From positions 1 through 64,000 of the forward strand of contig CAJNOL010000232.1 in NCBI GenBank assembly GCA_905250125.1: a stretch of DNA of 64,000 nucleotides, given 5' to 3'. Source of the stretch: Rotaria sordida (taxonomy: Eukaryota > Rotifera > Eurotatoria > Philodinida > Philodinidae). The notes under the pieces were generated by a model. It saw only the letters and a program-made list of their open reading frames with translations. It made no database searches and was not told the origin of the DNA. Numbering within the stretch: position 1 is the first letter of the stretch; every line of letters begins with the position of its first letter. Positions 13,301-22,908 of the stretch are shown one piece after another. Made by a program: the position numbers and the translations under genes.

Positions 13301-15180
13301 TTACAAAATCATGAGCTTTTGGTGCCACTTTATGCTTCAAGTTATACTAGGAAAAATAATATTACATTACACACAGACAAACGACTTTAGCCTAGTCTGA
13401 CCTACACTCACAATTGATATCAATTAACTCTTTTACTTTTTCGAAATTTATTTTAGCATAAAGAGTGATTTAGTTTCATTCACATTTTTCTATTCTAATT
13501 TTTATTCGATACATTCTTTGGACTGCATCAACACCTCCATATACAATGTATGATATTTATGAGGAAACCTTCTCAAATGTTTCCTTTCGATTTCAATGAT
13601 GTTTTATCTGTAAATACTAAATAGTCTTCTAGAAAAATTCAGGTTCCTATTGAGATTTGACTCACCTATCGAATTTTCATCTAAAATTTTGCACCTATAG
13701 AGAACTCAACTAGACTAGCTTCAATAAGAAAAAAAATTCACAAGTTTTGAACAAAGTCTCTTCAAGATATAGACCTTTTCCCATGGATTGTGAACACAAC
13801 GTTTTCTTTTTTAAACTTCATATCTCGAGAAGACTTTGTTTAAAACTTGTGAATTTTTTTATGGAAGTTAGTCTAGTTGGGTTCTCTATATGCCCAAAGT
13901 TCTAGATCAAAACTCGAAAATAAGAGTTTTCCGAAAACTTCAAGTCTTTAGAAAATAATTCGATAGCTGAGTCAAATCTCAATAGAAATTCAAACTCTTT
14001 TAGGATTTTTTCAAAATACTATCTAGTATCTATAGGCAATAAATCATTGATAGTGGAAGGGGACAGCTGAACAGGTATCTTCGTTAGTCTCAAATTCCAG
14101 TTTAACCTAGGCGAATTTGTCATTGACTTAAGCCAATCTGAGATTTCTCTAAAATTTTCAGGCGAATCTTAGATTGGACGTTATTCTAGTTGATCAATTC
14201 GAGAATAGCTTGAATTAATGTTCGTACGATGTCTAATTCTAGATTGGATACTAACATTTATATTGTAATTTAAAACAACTTACGTCATAATATCAGCAAA
14301 TTTTTCATTATGTTCATTAGAATGTTGACCAAATGGAAGTAGTGCACCACATTTAAGACAATTCATAAGATCATTTGGTGCTTGCCAAACAGTTTCATAC
14401 ATACTTAATTTTTCTCTAGAATTGAATACATATATAAATCATATTATTATTTTTAATAATGATATATTTACTTAGCATCTTTCAATTCAATTTCAAGATG
14501 ACGCATTTTTTTCGTATAAAGATCAGCAATTTGTGACTTGAATATACAAAAAAAAAAAAAGAACAAGATTTATGGTTTTTTTTTCTGTAAATAAATATAC
14601 TTCTTTATCTGTCATTGATTGTCCATCATCAATGTTAATTAAACGAAGCATATCGGAGACAAAGGTACTACGGATTTCTTCATTTAATCGATTATTTTCT
14701 TCAATCAAAGCAACAACATTTGATCGAAGCTTTGTATTATCATCCTAAGTTAAAATAAAACAAAAAGAAAAAGAAAACTTTTTTCAATATTATTTTCTTG
14801 ACTACATACACGAAAGTGTACATGTTTCATTCTTATAAACTTACACGTAATGCTTCATTTTCATTTCTCAATCGTTGACTTATCTCATCAGCTGCTTGAA
14901 CAAGTAAATAAAGTTCATTTGATTTTGGTGTATCTTTAGATGTCTAATGAAACAATAGATAAATAGATAAGAAAGTGTTAATGATTTGTTTATACTTTAG
15001 ATGAACTTGAATGATGTGTAGGTGATGAAGGAGAACCATGAGGGTCTAATTGTGAGAGAAGATCACGGAGTTTATCGGCAGCCGTGAGTGACTTAACTAA
15101 ATTTTTCAATGTAAAAAAAAAAGAAAATAAATTAATAAAGAAAATCCATTTTTGTACATACCAGAAGCGACTGATGCCAT
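10382..15180 (-). CDS. SDCCAG8: SDCCAG8 (CCCAP) homologue, centrosomal/ciliary coiled-coil protein
   Basis: Thirteen exons, in coding order: 15162-15180, 14996-15096, 14845-14943, 14601-14744, 14472-14536, 14284-14415, 12694-12832, 12488-12640, 12305-12439, 11429-11545, 11004-11132, 10520-10945, 10382-10453; 576 residues with all phases consistent. SDCCAG8 acts at centriole distal appendages and the basal body in animal cells. The protein is almost all coiled coil. Recognition rests on three blocks matching the vertebrate protein: an N-terminal KLRDLLSQL, the region with NCLKCG (C162/C165), and the C-terminal NTILSKLR ... HIKLKQRL block. It is shorter than the human protein (713 residues). 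Introns 6 (1,451 b) and 9 (759 b) are much longer than the rest; intron 6 is built from inverted repeats. The stop lies 171 bases from the convergent RING gene. Confidence 0.9.
11197..11397. repeat. Degenerate minisatellite in an SDCCAG8 intron
   Basis: About seven diverged units of 26-35 bases, each beginning near GAT(C), containing a GAAACCAAAT-like core and ending in a T run. It lies between exons 10 and 11. Confidence 0.7.
12910..14260. repeat. Large inverted-repeat element filling SDCCAG8 intron 6
   Basis: The left end (about 12910-12985, CCAATCTAGGATCC...) recurs inverted at about 14175-14250 with scattered differences. A second hairpin sits inside it at 13640-13995. The whole looks like a non-autonomous DNA transposon with a younger nested insertion. 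Confidence 0.6.
13640..13995. repeat. Nested hairpin element
   Basis: Two arms of about 160 bases, inverted and roughly 80-85% alike by eye, separated by a short spacer near 13800. The outer motif CTATTGAGATTTGACTCA is shared by both arms. Confidence 0.75.
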
Positions 15181-16739
15181 ATTTCGTGAAGAAAACAAAT
15201 GAGATCACTGATAAATTGTCATAAGCTGATTTTCATTTTATTAAAAGCTGCAATTCTTCTTTTTTTTTTTTTGTTTCAAATCATAAGCTCAAGTACGACG
15301 TTATTGGTTGACATCATGCTTACCATTTTCACTGTTGTCTTGACAATGAAAAAAAAAGATAATGACATCTATTTGTAATTAATATCATTGATCTTCATTT
15401 TTAAACTAGACATTTTTTAATGAGATTATTAATAATAAAAAATAATAATCGAAGGAAGTGAACTAAACATGTAAGTTAAAGAAAAGAAAAGTTTTTGGTT
15501 CAATTACTTCATATAGAAATTATGAACCAATGAAATTTTTGTATTATTTTGAACTCTAGAGAATTTTAATAATTTAGGTAGGTTATACTAGATCGAACGG
15601 GCAAGTAAACGATGAATAAGATTGATAAAAGAAAAAAAGCATAGATTGTACAATTTATTTTTTCATGCAAACCATTCAAATATTTTCTGAAATAAATCAA
15701 TAATACCCTATGTTTACAGTAGCTCATCTTAGCTAAGAAAAAATTTTAAAATGTAAACGGACGACTTATTCCTGTAAACACTAAAATAGTATATACTACA
15801 ATCTAATTCTAATATTGCCATGTTATACTTATTGATCAATCAAAAAAATTTAATACAAATGAATATCTATTTCACTCAAATGAAATGTTAAATATTTGGC
15901 AAAATCATCTAATTGAGCACATTAAAGGAATACAAATGGAGTGTGTGACTGAATAGAAGACTGTTACATTTCAACAGATAAATACATTCATTTCGTTCGC
16001 TCCCTCTGTGTTGATATATTTTACTAGTATTCGACTAATCAGTTGAAGATCTAATTGTACATATCGTGTGAAAATGTAGTGATGTATGTCTAGTTTGGGA
16101 AAAAACATCTTCAATGGTGATATAAGTTGATTCATAGTGGATTTATAAGATCTTTATCTTGACAAGAAAAATAGTTTTTAAGAGAGAGTAGCACAAAAAA
16201 TTTGTACATTTTGAATCAGAGTGGAATGTGGTAGAGAAAATATGTTTCAAGAACAATGGCAAGTTAATAGGGAAAGATTTCTGTAGTATTATTTGAACAG
16301 ATGAATGAATTTAAATGTCAGAGGTTTCAATTATTGTATTGGTCATGTACCATCTTCTGTCAATTATTTTGAGTATTCTAAATCTTCGCAATCGGAATGG
16401 GCTTTCCAATCGGTATTGGATACACAAGGACATCGTGAAATGACTAGTAGTGGAAATGAAGACTAGCTGTGAAATGATAATAAAATTCAAGGTTTAATCA
16501 ATACATGAAAAATCCAACTAACGTATCACCTATCAGCAAAAATGTATTAACAATCGGTCACAACGATAATCTGATAGTCGACGAACTAAAAAAAAATCAT
16601 TTAGAGCAACAGTTGTACGTGCACAGCAAATAGTTTAACGATGTGATACGTTGGCTCAATGATTATTTGCCAAGGACTAACAATCCTGTTCGTAGAGAAT
16701 AATCTTAGGATGGCAATAAATGTGCTTAGCTATTTAATA
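15181..16739. other. Gene-free AT-rich stretch upstream of SDCCAG8
   Basis: Presumably includes the SDCCAG8 promoter. I see no exon, RNA gene or clear repeat in it. Confidence 0.5.
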
Positions 16740-17636
16740 CAGTGCGAAGCACAGCATTTATGTACTTCTTTGCGTACGCATTCGATCTCCATACTTTGCG
16801 TATTTTTTGCTGGAATCTAATCTGTAATTTGTGTCGTGATGATCTAGAGAACAACAAGTCACTAGAAATTCGTTCGAACTTAGCCAGAGAGATCGATGTT
16901 TCGAGATGATTCAAACGATTTCGAATCTTCAATATGAGTTTTCGTTCATCTTCAGTAAGCTCCGTAAAAAGGCAATTTTGACAATTTGGTCTTCATCTTT
17001 TACCTGAGACAATTAAACATGGTGAGAAAATCTTCAGTAAGCATCAAGGTGGCCGTTTTGCGTTGCAATGATCTCCAGAACAAAAGCTCAGCAAATAGTT
17101 GTTGAAACACGAAGTGACAGTATCGAGATCGGGCCGATACAGTTTTTATCGCAGTCTTCCAGGACAAACTCTGTTTACTTACGAATAGAGCCAACAAAAA
17201 GACAAATTTATCTGGACTTAGATTTTTTGAGGCTCTAATGTAATTAAAACGAAGATAGCAAGAACAGTTAGTCGCCAGTCTTCTTGCTTACGGTTGATAC
17301 AGCTGTGAGAAAAGCTGACAATAGGTAATGGATCGTATAGATAATTCAACGATCGATCGATAGCGTTGTTTAGAAACATGTTGATACACGTTAGTTGAGT
17401 TCTTGTACTGAAGACTTTTACTGTGACTGCTTTTCACATTAATCCTGACTTTGATCAGATGATCGATAACTACGTTACTTTTCCGATTTACAACGATGAA
17501 AAAAAAAAATCGCTGATTTCAGTAAAGCGTACACACCTTTCAGAAAGATGTGATTCACGATAAATCATAAAAGCGATTTTTCGTTTTTTATGATACACCT
17601 TTCTTTCTCGAAAGTCGAGGTTCTAGCTTCGCACTG
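16740..17636. mobile_element. Non-autonomous DNA transposon-like repeat, copy A
   Basis: About 897 bases bounded by inverted 11-base ends (CAGTGCGAAGC at 16740-16750 and its complement at 17626-17636). The interior is shared with copies B and C, for example GATGATCTC(C/G)AGAAC and the TTTGATCAG(A/C)TGAT blocks. No transposase reading frame is seen. It is GC-richer than the surroundings. Confidence 0.7.
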
Positions 17637-17654
17637 AATTTCATATTCGAGCTT

Positions 17655-18000
17655 CACTCGAGTACTTTTTCGGCGTACGCATCAGAAGTTATCATTTTGC
17701 GTTGGGATGATCTCGAGAACGAAAACTCAAATAATATTCGTTCAAACATGAATCGAAAGTGTCGGAATCGAATCGTCACCATTTTTATTCCAATCTTCCG
17801 GAGGACGTTCCGTTTCCTTATAAAGAGAGCCCAAAAAAGACAAATTTTTGTGGAGTTACTTTTTCAAGTTTTGAGATAAATAAAATGACGATAGCAAGAA
17901 AAGTTAGCTGCTACCCCTCTTCTACACGGCTAATACAGATGTGAAAACAGCTGACAATAGATAATGAGTCATCCAAGGTCGTCCATTCTGGCCGAAACCG
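17655..18000. mobile_element. Truncated copy B of the same repeat
   Basis: Begins just after copy A and follows its interior (ATTTTGCGTTGGGATGATCT, then the CAATCTTCCGGAGGACGTTC and AGCTGACAATAGATAATG blocks) until about 18000, where similarity stops. Confidence 0.65.
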
Positions 18001-18600
18001 ATCATATCTGTTGACTTTTCCGGTGTGTTTCCTGCAAGACTCGACCGGAATAAACGAGGACCTTGAAAGTAATATTTCGATCGAAAAGCCATCGTTTCGG
18101 AAACGGTGGTTTTCGTACATTATCGCGGAACAGGAACCAGGCGAAAAGTATAGAAGACGATGGGAAACTCAATGGAACAACAAAAAGATCCGCCTGGAAG
18201 TACCCTGGAACTCATTGTATCCAACTGATATCCATTGATTCCTACATTCGATTCGGGCAGAAAAAGGCCATACCCAAAGACTTTCCGACGCGTTTTCCGC
18301 AGGATTCTCTCTATGTCTCATAGGATCCGTTGAATTTTTTGGAGGATCTACTCAATTTCCCGCATGCATCTGACAAAGACAACTATCAACTTGAAAGAAG
18401 TATCGCGGACAGCAGAGCCAACATATCGAAAACAGTGTTTGTGGGACGTGTGGATGGAATGAGGTGTGGGTGTGAATGCTGGTATTCTTTTCACCTACAC
18501 CCACACCCCACACTCACACTCTTAAAATATGAAGAAAAAACTTATTACTCTAGTCAATGTACTGAGCTCAGAGTACCCCGCTGCTAGTATATTACAAGAA
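18000..18600. other. GC-richer island of unknown origin
   Basis: The base composition is clearly less AT-rich than the flanks. Overlapping open frames exist on both strands (17911-18120 minus; 18011-18323 and 18330-18587 plus) but none shows a domain, splice context or codon bias like the real genes. Possibly the rest of an old mobile element. It ends in the TGTGGG hairpin at 18438-18522. Confidence 0.4.
18438..18522. repeat. TGTGGG-type hairpin 1
   Basis: A G/T-rich arm (GGTGTGGGTGTGA) followed after a short loop by a C/A-rich arm (CACCTACACCCACACC). One of five related hairpins in the window. Confidence 0.75.
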
Positions 18601-19214
18601 CCTTTAGATACTTCAGTACATTAGGATGCTTTATGGATTTTTAGCACTTGACTACAAAATACTTCTGAATGTTTCATATACTAACTTATTGAAAATTTTT
18701 TCATCGACTACTATGATATTGTCATATCTACATATGTCATGTTCTCGTTGACTAAGGTATATATAAAAAAAAGACAACCGAGTTGTTATGTGAATATCAT
18801 CTTTGGATACGTACATATATAAGACCAAAAACATTAGAATAAAGAACTATATCGAATTCGGTGGTTCTTGTACAAGTTGCAGTTTTTCACGATGAACGTA
18901 AATCCTCAACAAATATAAAAATAATTAGTTTTGATTTCGATTATATTCTTTGAAATGTTATTAATGATGTTAATCAAATTTCTACATATTATAGTCATAA
19001 ACAGTATATTAATTTAATATATTAAACATAACTTTCAATGGTATTTAGAGTTATGTATATATATATTCGGTAGTTCATTGGTTAAACCATGATCATTGTA
19101 AAAAATTCTTAATATTACATATAAATTCATATAGTTGTAAAATTATTTTTATATTTGAGATTTTAACATTTATTTCAATAAGTCAATTGACTTTTGTTCT
19201 TTATTCTTCTGATA
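18523..19214. other. Gene-free AT-rich stretch
   Basis: No coding exon, RNA gene or clear repeat seen. Confidence 0.5.
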
Positions 19215-19866
19215 TTTAATGCGATGAGAAGCAAAGCATTTATGTAGATCTTCGTGACCTTCTCGTCGTGTATATCGAAAGTTGTCATTTTGTATTGTGA
19301 TGATCTCGAGAATGGAAATTGAGAAAATACTCATTTAAATGCCCGATGAAAGTATAGAGATCGAACCGGTACCTTTTTTTTCCAATCTTTCTGAGGGCGT
19401 TCTGTTGGATTAATAGTAATATCTCATGAAAAAAAAACAAAATTTTGAGGAGTTAAATAGTTTGTTTCTCAAGCTTCAAGATAATAATTAAAACAATGAC
19501 AACAACAAAATTTAGCCGTCATTCTCTTTGCTTATAGCCAAGACAGCTGCAAAATACAGCTAATGGTAGATAGTAACTCAGAAAGAGAGTCAAGTGATCA
19601 ATGAATAGTATTTATGAAAAATATGTTGATAACTGAGAATAGAGTTCTCTTAGTAATGAATTTCTGAATGACTATTTTACAAATTCTTGCAGACTTTGAT
19701 CAGCTGATTGATTGAAGCCTATATTTTACGATTTACAGTGAGAACAAAAAGCCTGATGCCAGTGAAACGTTAATATTGTTAGGAAAAAACCGATTCATAA
19801 TAAATCAGAAAAACGATTATTCGTTTGTTTTTCGATAACTAACATTCGTAGCTTCGTACTGCATTT
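19215..19866. mobile_element. Diverged copy C of the 16740-17636 repeat
   Basis: Colinear with copy A over most of its length: start near GAGAAGCAAAGCATTTATGT, then TGTGATGATCTCGAGAA, AGACTTTGATCAGCTGATTG and end GTAGCTTCGTACTGC. It is more AT-rich and carries deletions, which suggests an older copy. Confidence 0.65.
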
Positions 19867-20329
19867 TGTAATCGAGTGAAATTTGAATGCTATCTAGTAT
19901 TTTTCGTGATATACTTGTGTACAAATTGATCGATTCATTATGAAATTATATAGCATCAATGCTTTTCCTTTCGTCAATTTGTTACAAATTAAAATTTGAA
20001 TAATTGAAGAACAAATTCAATTTTTTTAGATACTTCTTTCCAAGTTTGTTTAAATTGTCATTTTTTAAAAATTATTCCTTAAGTGTCTCACTATACATTG
20101 GCTTAAACATGTAAAGTAAATAAATAATCCTGGAGTGTGTAACTGGTTACATGAAATTATTTACCAAAAAATTAGATAAATCATTTTAAAAAGTATAGAA
20201 ATTATTTTCTATATGCTTGCAATGAATTATAACTCACAAGAACATACACTGATAAATATATTCGTTGCGTTTGCCGTTCTGAATATGAATGGGAAGAATG
20301 AGATATTTTTCTGTTCTTCTTGTAATGTC

Positions 20330-20401
20330 GACTCCGTGGCGCAACGGTAGCGCGTCTGACTCCAGATCAGAAGGTTGCGTGTTCAAGTCACGTCGGGGTC
20401 A
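20330..20401 (+). tRNA. tRNA-Trp(CCA), copy 1
   Basis: 72 bases folding as a full cloverleaf: acceptor stem GACTCCG/CGGGGTC, D stem GCGC/GCGC, anticodon stem TCTGA/TCAGA with loop CTCCAGA (anticodon CCA), T stem GCGTG/CACGT, discriminator A. No intron. A T run follows at about 20409 as a Pol III terminator. Confidence 0.95.
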
Positions 20402-20483
20402 ATCTTTAATTTTTTTTTTGTTCTCAACTTTTTTTTTGATAATAATAATAAAGAAAGATACAATAAGACTATTTTATAACGTA

Positions 20484-20555
20484 GACTTCGTGGCGCAACA
20501 GAAGCGCATCTGACTCCAAATCAGAAGGTTGCGTGTTCAAGTCACGTCGGGGTCA
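20484..20555 (+). tRNA. tRNA-Trp(CCA), copy 2
   Basis: Same cloverleaf with acceptor GACTTCG, D loop AACAGAA in place of AACGGTA, and anticodon loop CTCCAAA. The anticodon CCA is kept. The loss of the GG pair in the D loop could weaken folding. Confidence 0.85.
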
Positions 20556-20631
20556 ATTCTTCACTTCTTTTTTTTGTTTCCAAATAACAATAGAAAAAAA
20601 AATCGATGCAATGAGACTATTTTGTAGCGTG

Positions 20632-20703
20632 GACTTCGTGGCGCAACGGTGGCGCGTCTGACTCCAGATCAGAAGGTTGCGTGTTCAAGTCACGTCGAGG
20701 TCA
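20632..20703 (+). tRNA. tRNA-Trp(CCA), copy 3
   Basis: Acceptor GACTTCG pairs with CGAGGTC: T5 and A68 form a Watson-Crick pair where other copies have T-G. The anticodon is CCA and all stems are intact. Confidence 0.93.
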
Positions 20704-20778
20704 ATTCTTCACTTTTTCTTTTGTTTCAAAATAACAACAGCAAAAAAAATCGATGCAATGAGACTATTTTGTAGCGTA

Positions 20779-20851
20779 GACTTCGTGGCGCAACGGTAGC
20801 GCGTCTAACTCCAGATCAGAAGGTTTGCGTGTTCAAGTCATGTCGGGATCA
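20779..20851 (+). pseudogene. tRNA-Trp copy 4, degenerate
   Basis: 73 bases: one extra T in the variable loop, an A-C mismatch in the anticodon stem (TCTAA/TCAGA), a T-stem change (CATGT) and an acceptor mismatch (GGGATC). The anticodon is still CCA. Probably a decaying copy. Confidence 0.75.
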
Positions 20852-20915
20852 ATTTTTAACTTTTTTTTTGATAATAATAATAAAAAAAGATACAATAAAA
20901 CTACTTTATAACGTA

Positions 20916-20987
20916 GACTTCGTGGCGCAACGGCAGCGCGTCTGACTCCAGATCAGAAGGTTGCGTGTTCAAGTCACGTCGGGGTCA
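20916..20987 (+). tRNA. tRNA-Trp(CCA), copy 5
   Basis: All stems intact (D loop AACGGCA), anticodon CCA, followed by a long T run. Confidence 0.93.
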
Positions 20988-21070
20988 TTTTTTATTTTTT
21001 TTTTTTTGTTCTCAACTTTTTTTTGATAATAATAATAAAAAAAGATACAATAAGACTATTTTATAACGTA

Positions 21071-21142
21071 GACTTCGTGGCGCAACGGTAGCGCGTCTGA
21101 CTCCAGATCAGAAGGTTGCGTGTTCAAGTCACGTCGAGGTCA
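21071..21142 (+). tRNA. tRNA-Trp(CCA), copy 6
   Basis: All stems intact with the T5-A68 acceptor pair as in copy 3. Last copy of the array; the sequence shared between repeats ends after it. Confidence 0.93.
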
Positions 21143-22061
21143 GTCAATAATTTTTTCTATTTAGTTTTCGAACATTTAGATGAAGTCAAGATACGATGTT
21201 TATTGTGTTTCTTATTGCTATTGAAAAGTTCTAAATTCAATAAGTAATTTCTCAATGACTGTATGTGTATTATGTTTGTATCGGTTAGAACAATCAAATA
21301 TTATTTAGGAATGAACTTTACCAAATAATAAATCTACGGATAGCAACATCTGTCAGGATTCTACCGAAAAAGTCGTTCAGACAAGGGCGTTCTTCATGTA
21401 ATTTGTCAGAAAACTGTAATGCATGTAAATCGATCTTGAGGTAATTCCGACCTTGTTAAAAGGTTCCTATTGAGACTAGATAAAATCTGAACGGATTCGT
21501 GTTCATGAGTCTATCTTTTTATTGAGTTATGTTTATTTGAGTAATGCTGTACTATCTCTTAGATTACGTTCAAAATTGAATTTCGAGTTCAAAATTTGCA
21601 ATATATAAAATTTTTAATTAGACTAATTTATGATCAAAGTATCAGATTTTCTTAAAATAAAAATTTATATGAATAAAATATGCTTAGTCACGTAATGAAA
21701 TTTTCCATATTGGTGAAACCCTGATATTTTAACAATGACCTAATCTAATTGAGAACTTTATATACGTATCCATTGAACTAGAAATTTGAAAATCAATTTT
21801 GAAGGTGGTGAAAGAATCAGTACGATATTTAATTGGGTAATGCACTAAAATGAGCATCAACTCAACAAAAAAAACACAAGATTCATGAGCACCAATTCTT
21901 AAAAGGTTTCTTTAATCTCAATCGAGTCTACCTAACTTGGTAAGACACATCTAACAATGTTGATATACTTGATTGATACAGCCATAAAATAAAATGTTAG
22001 TAGCTAATATTAATTTCTTTTGATGATCACTAACATCCATGCTATGTTTTTAATGACGTGA
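21143..22061. other. Gene-free AT-rich stretch
   Basis: Between the tRNA array and a hairpin element; nothing recognisable seen. Confidence 0.5.
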
Positions 22062-22735
22062 CGAGTGATCGGAAATTTTTTAGACGAGATGTTTGATACG
22101 CACATAATTTTGTGCTCTTTTTGAACATGAACTTAGAAATTTTGTTCGAGAGTAGTGAAATCATTTTTGAAAAGCTCAAAAAATTGGTTTGGGCAAAACT
22201 TGTGGATCGATGTTTTCGATAAACATATTTATTACTATTGACCTACTTGAAAGGATTTCAGAGAAGTCAAAAACTATAGGTCACAATCAGAATTTTTTTG
22301 TAGATTTTTTTGAATAAATGTTGTGTCTATTTTTGTTCAAGAGTCATGAGAGCCATTTTGAAACACTCGACAATGGTGTCGAACACTTTTCTACAGAAAA
22401 TGATATTGAGCTAAACCATAACTTTTACTCAAACATTTTTCTAAGAGCTCTTTCCAATATAAAATGAATGTCGATTTTTCAAAAATGAGTATTTAGAAAA
22501 AACAAAACTTATAAATAGAAAAACTCAAGCTTTAGTTTTGAATCATAATAGTGACAATACAAAATTTTTCCATTCAAACTAATTCGTTGGACTTTTCAAA
22601 GATTATTTCATAACTCTCGAACAAAATTTTTATACCTACATTCGAAAATAAATAAAATTCTGATCGAAAGTTATCGAAAATATTTTCCAGAGGATCAAAA
22701 GTGAACAAACATCTTGTCGAGAAACTTTCCGATCA
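22062..22735. repeat. Hairpin (MITE-like) element
   Basis: The left end (GTGATCGGAAATTTTTTAGA) recurs inverted at the right end (GAAACTTTCCGATCAC); further inside, the GTTCGAGAGT and TTGAAAAG blocks match in the same inverted order. Arms are about 130 bases or more. Related to 6862-7378. Confidence 0.7.
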
Positions 22736-22908
22736 CCTTTTATTACTTAGATGAGAAATATTCTCCAGACATATAAAAATAATCTTACAATACACACAAA
22801 AAATTGAAAAAATCAGTAAAGTAGTACATGTAAAAGTCAACTTTTACGAAAAGTAATTCGATATAATCGAAAATTTTTTTTTTAAATTAAATACAGTCAT
22901 AAATTATT

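Larger units (their letters stand above)
20330..21142 (+). repeat. Tandem array of six tRNA-Trp units
   Basis: Repeat period 137-155 bases. The spacers are also alike: a T run, then (ATA)n AAAGATACAAT-AGACTA-TTT-TA-CGTAGACTT before the next tRNA. This shows duplication of whole units, not independent insertions. Confidence 0.9.

Noticed and set aside
17911..18587. Several open frames on both strands
   Set aside because: They overlap each other in a GC-richer repeat area and no frame has a recognisable domain.
20289..20513. 74-codon open frame
   Set aside because: Runs through tRNA-Trp copies 1 and 2.
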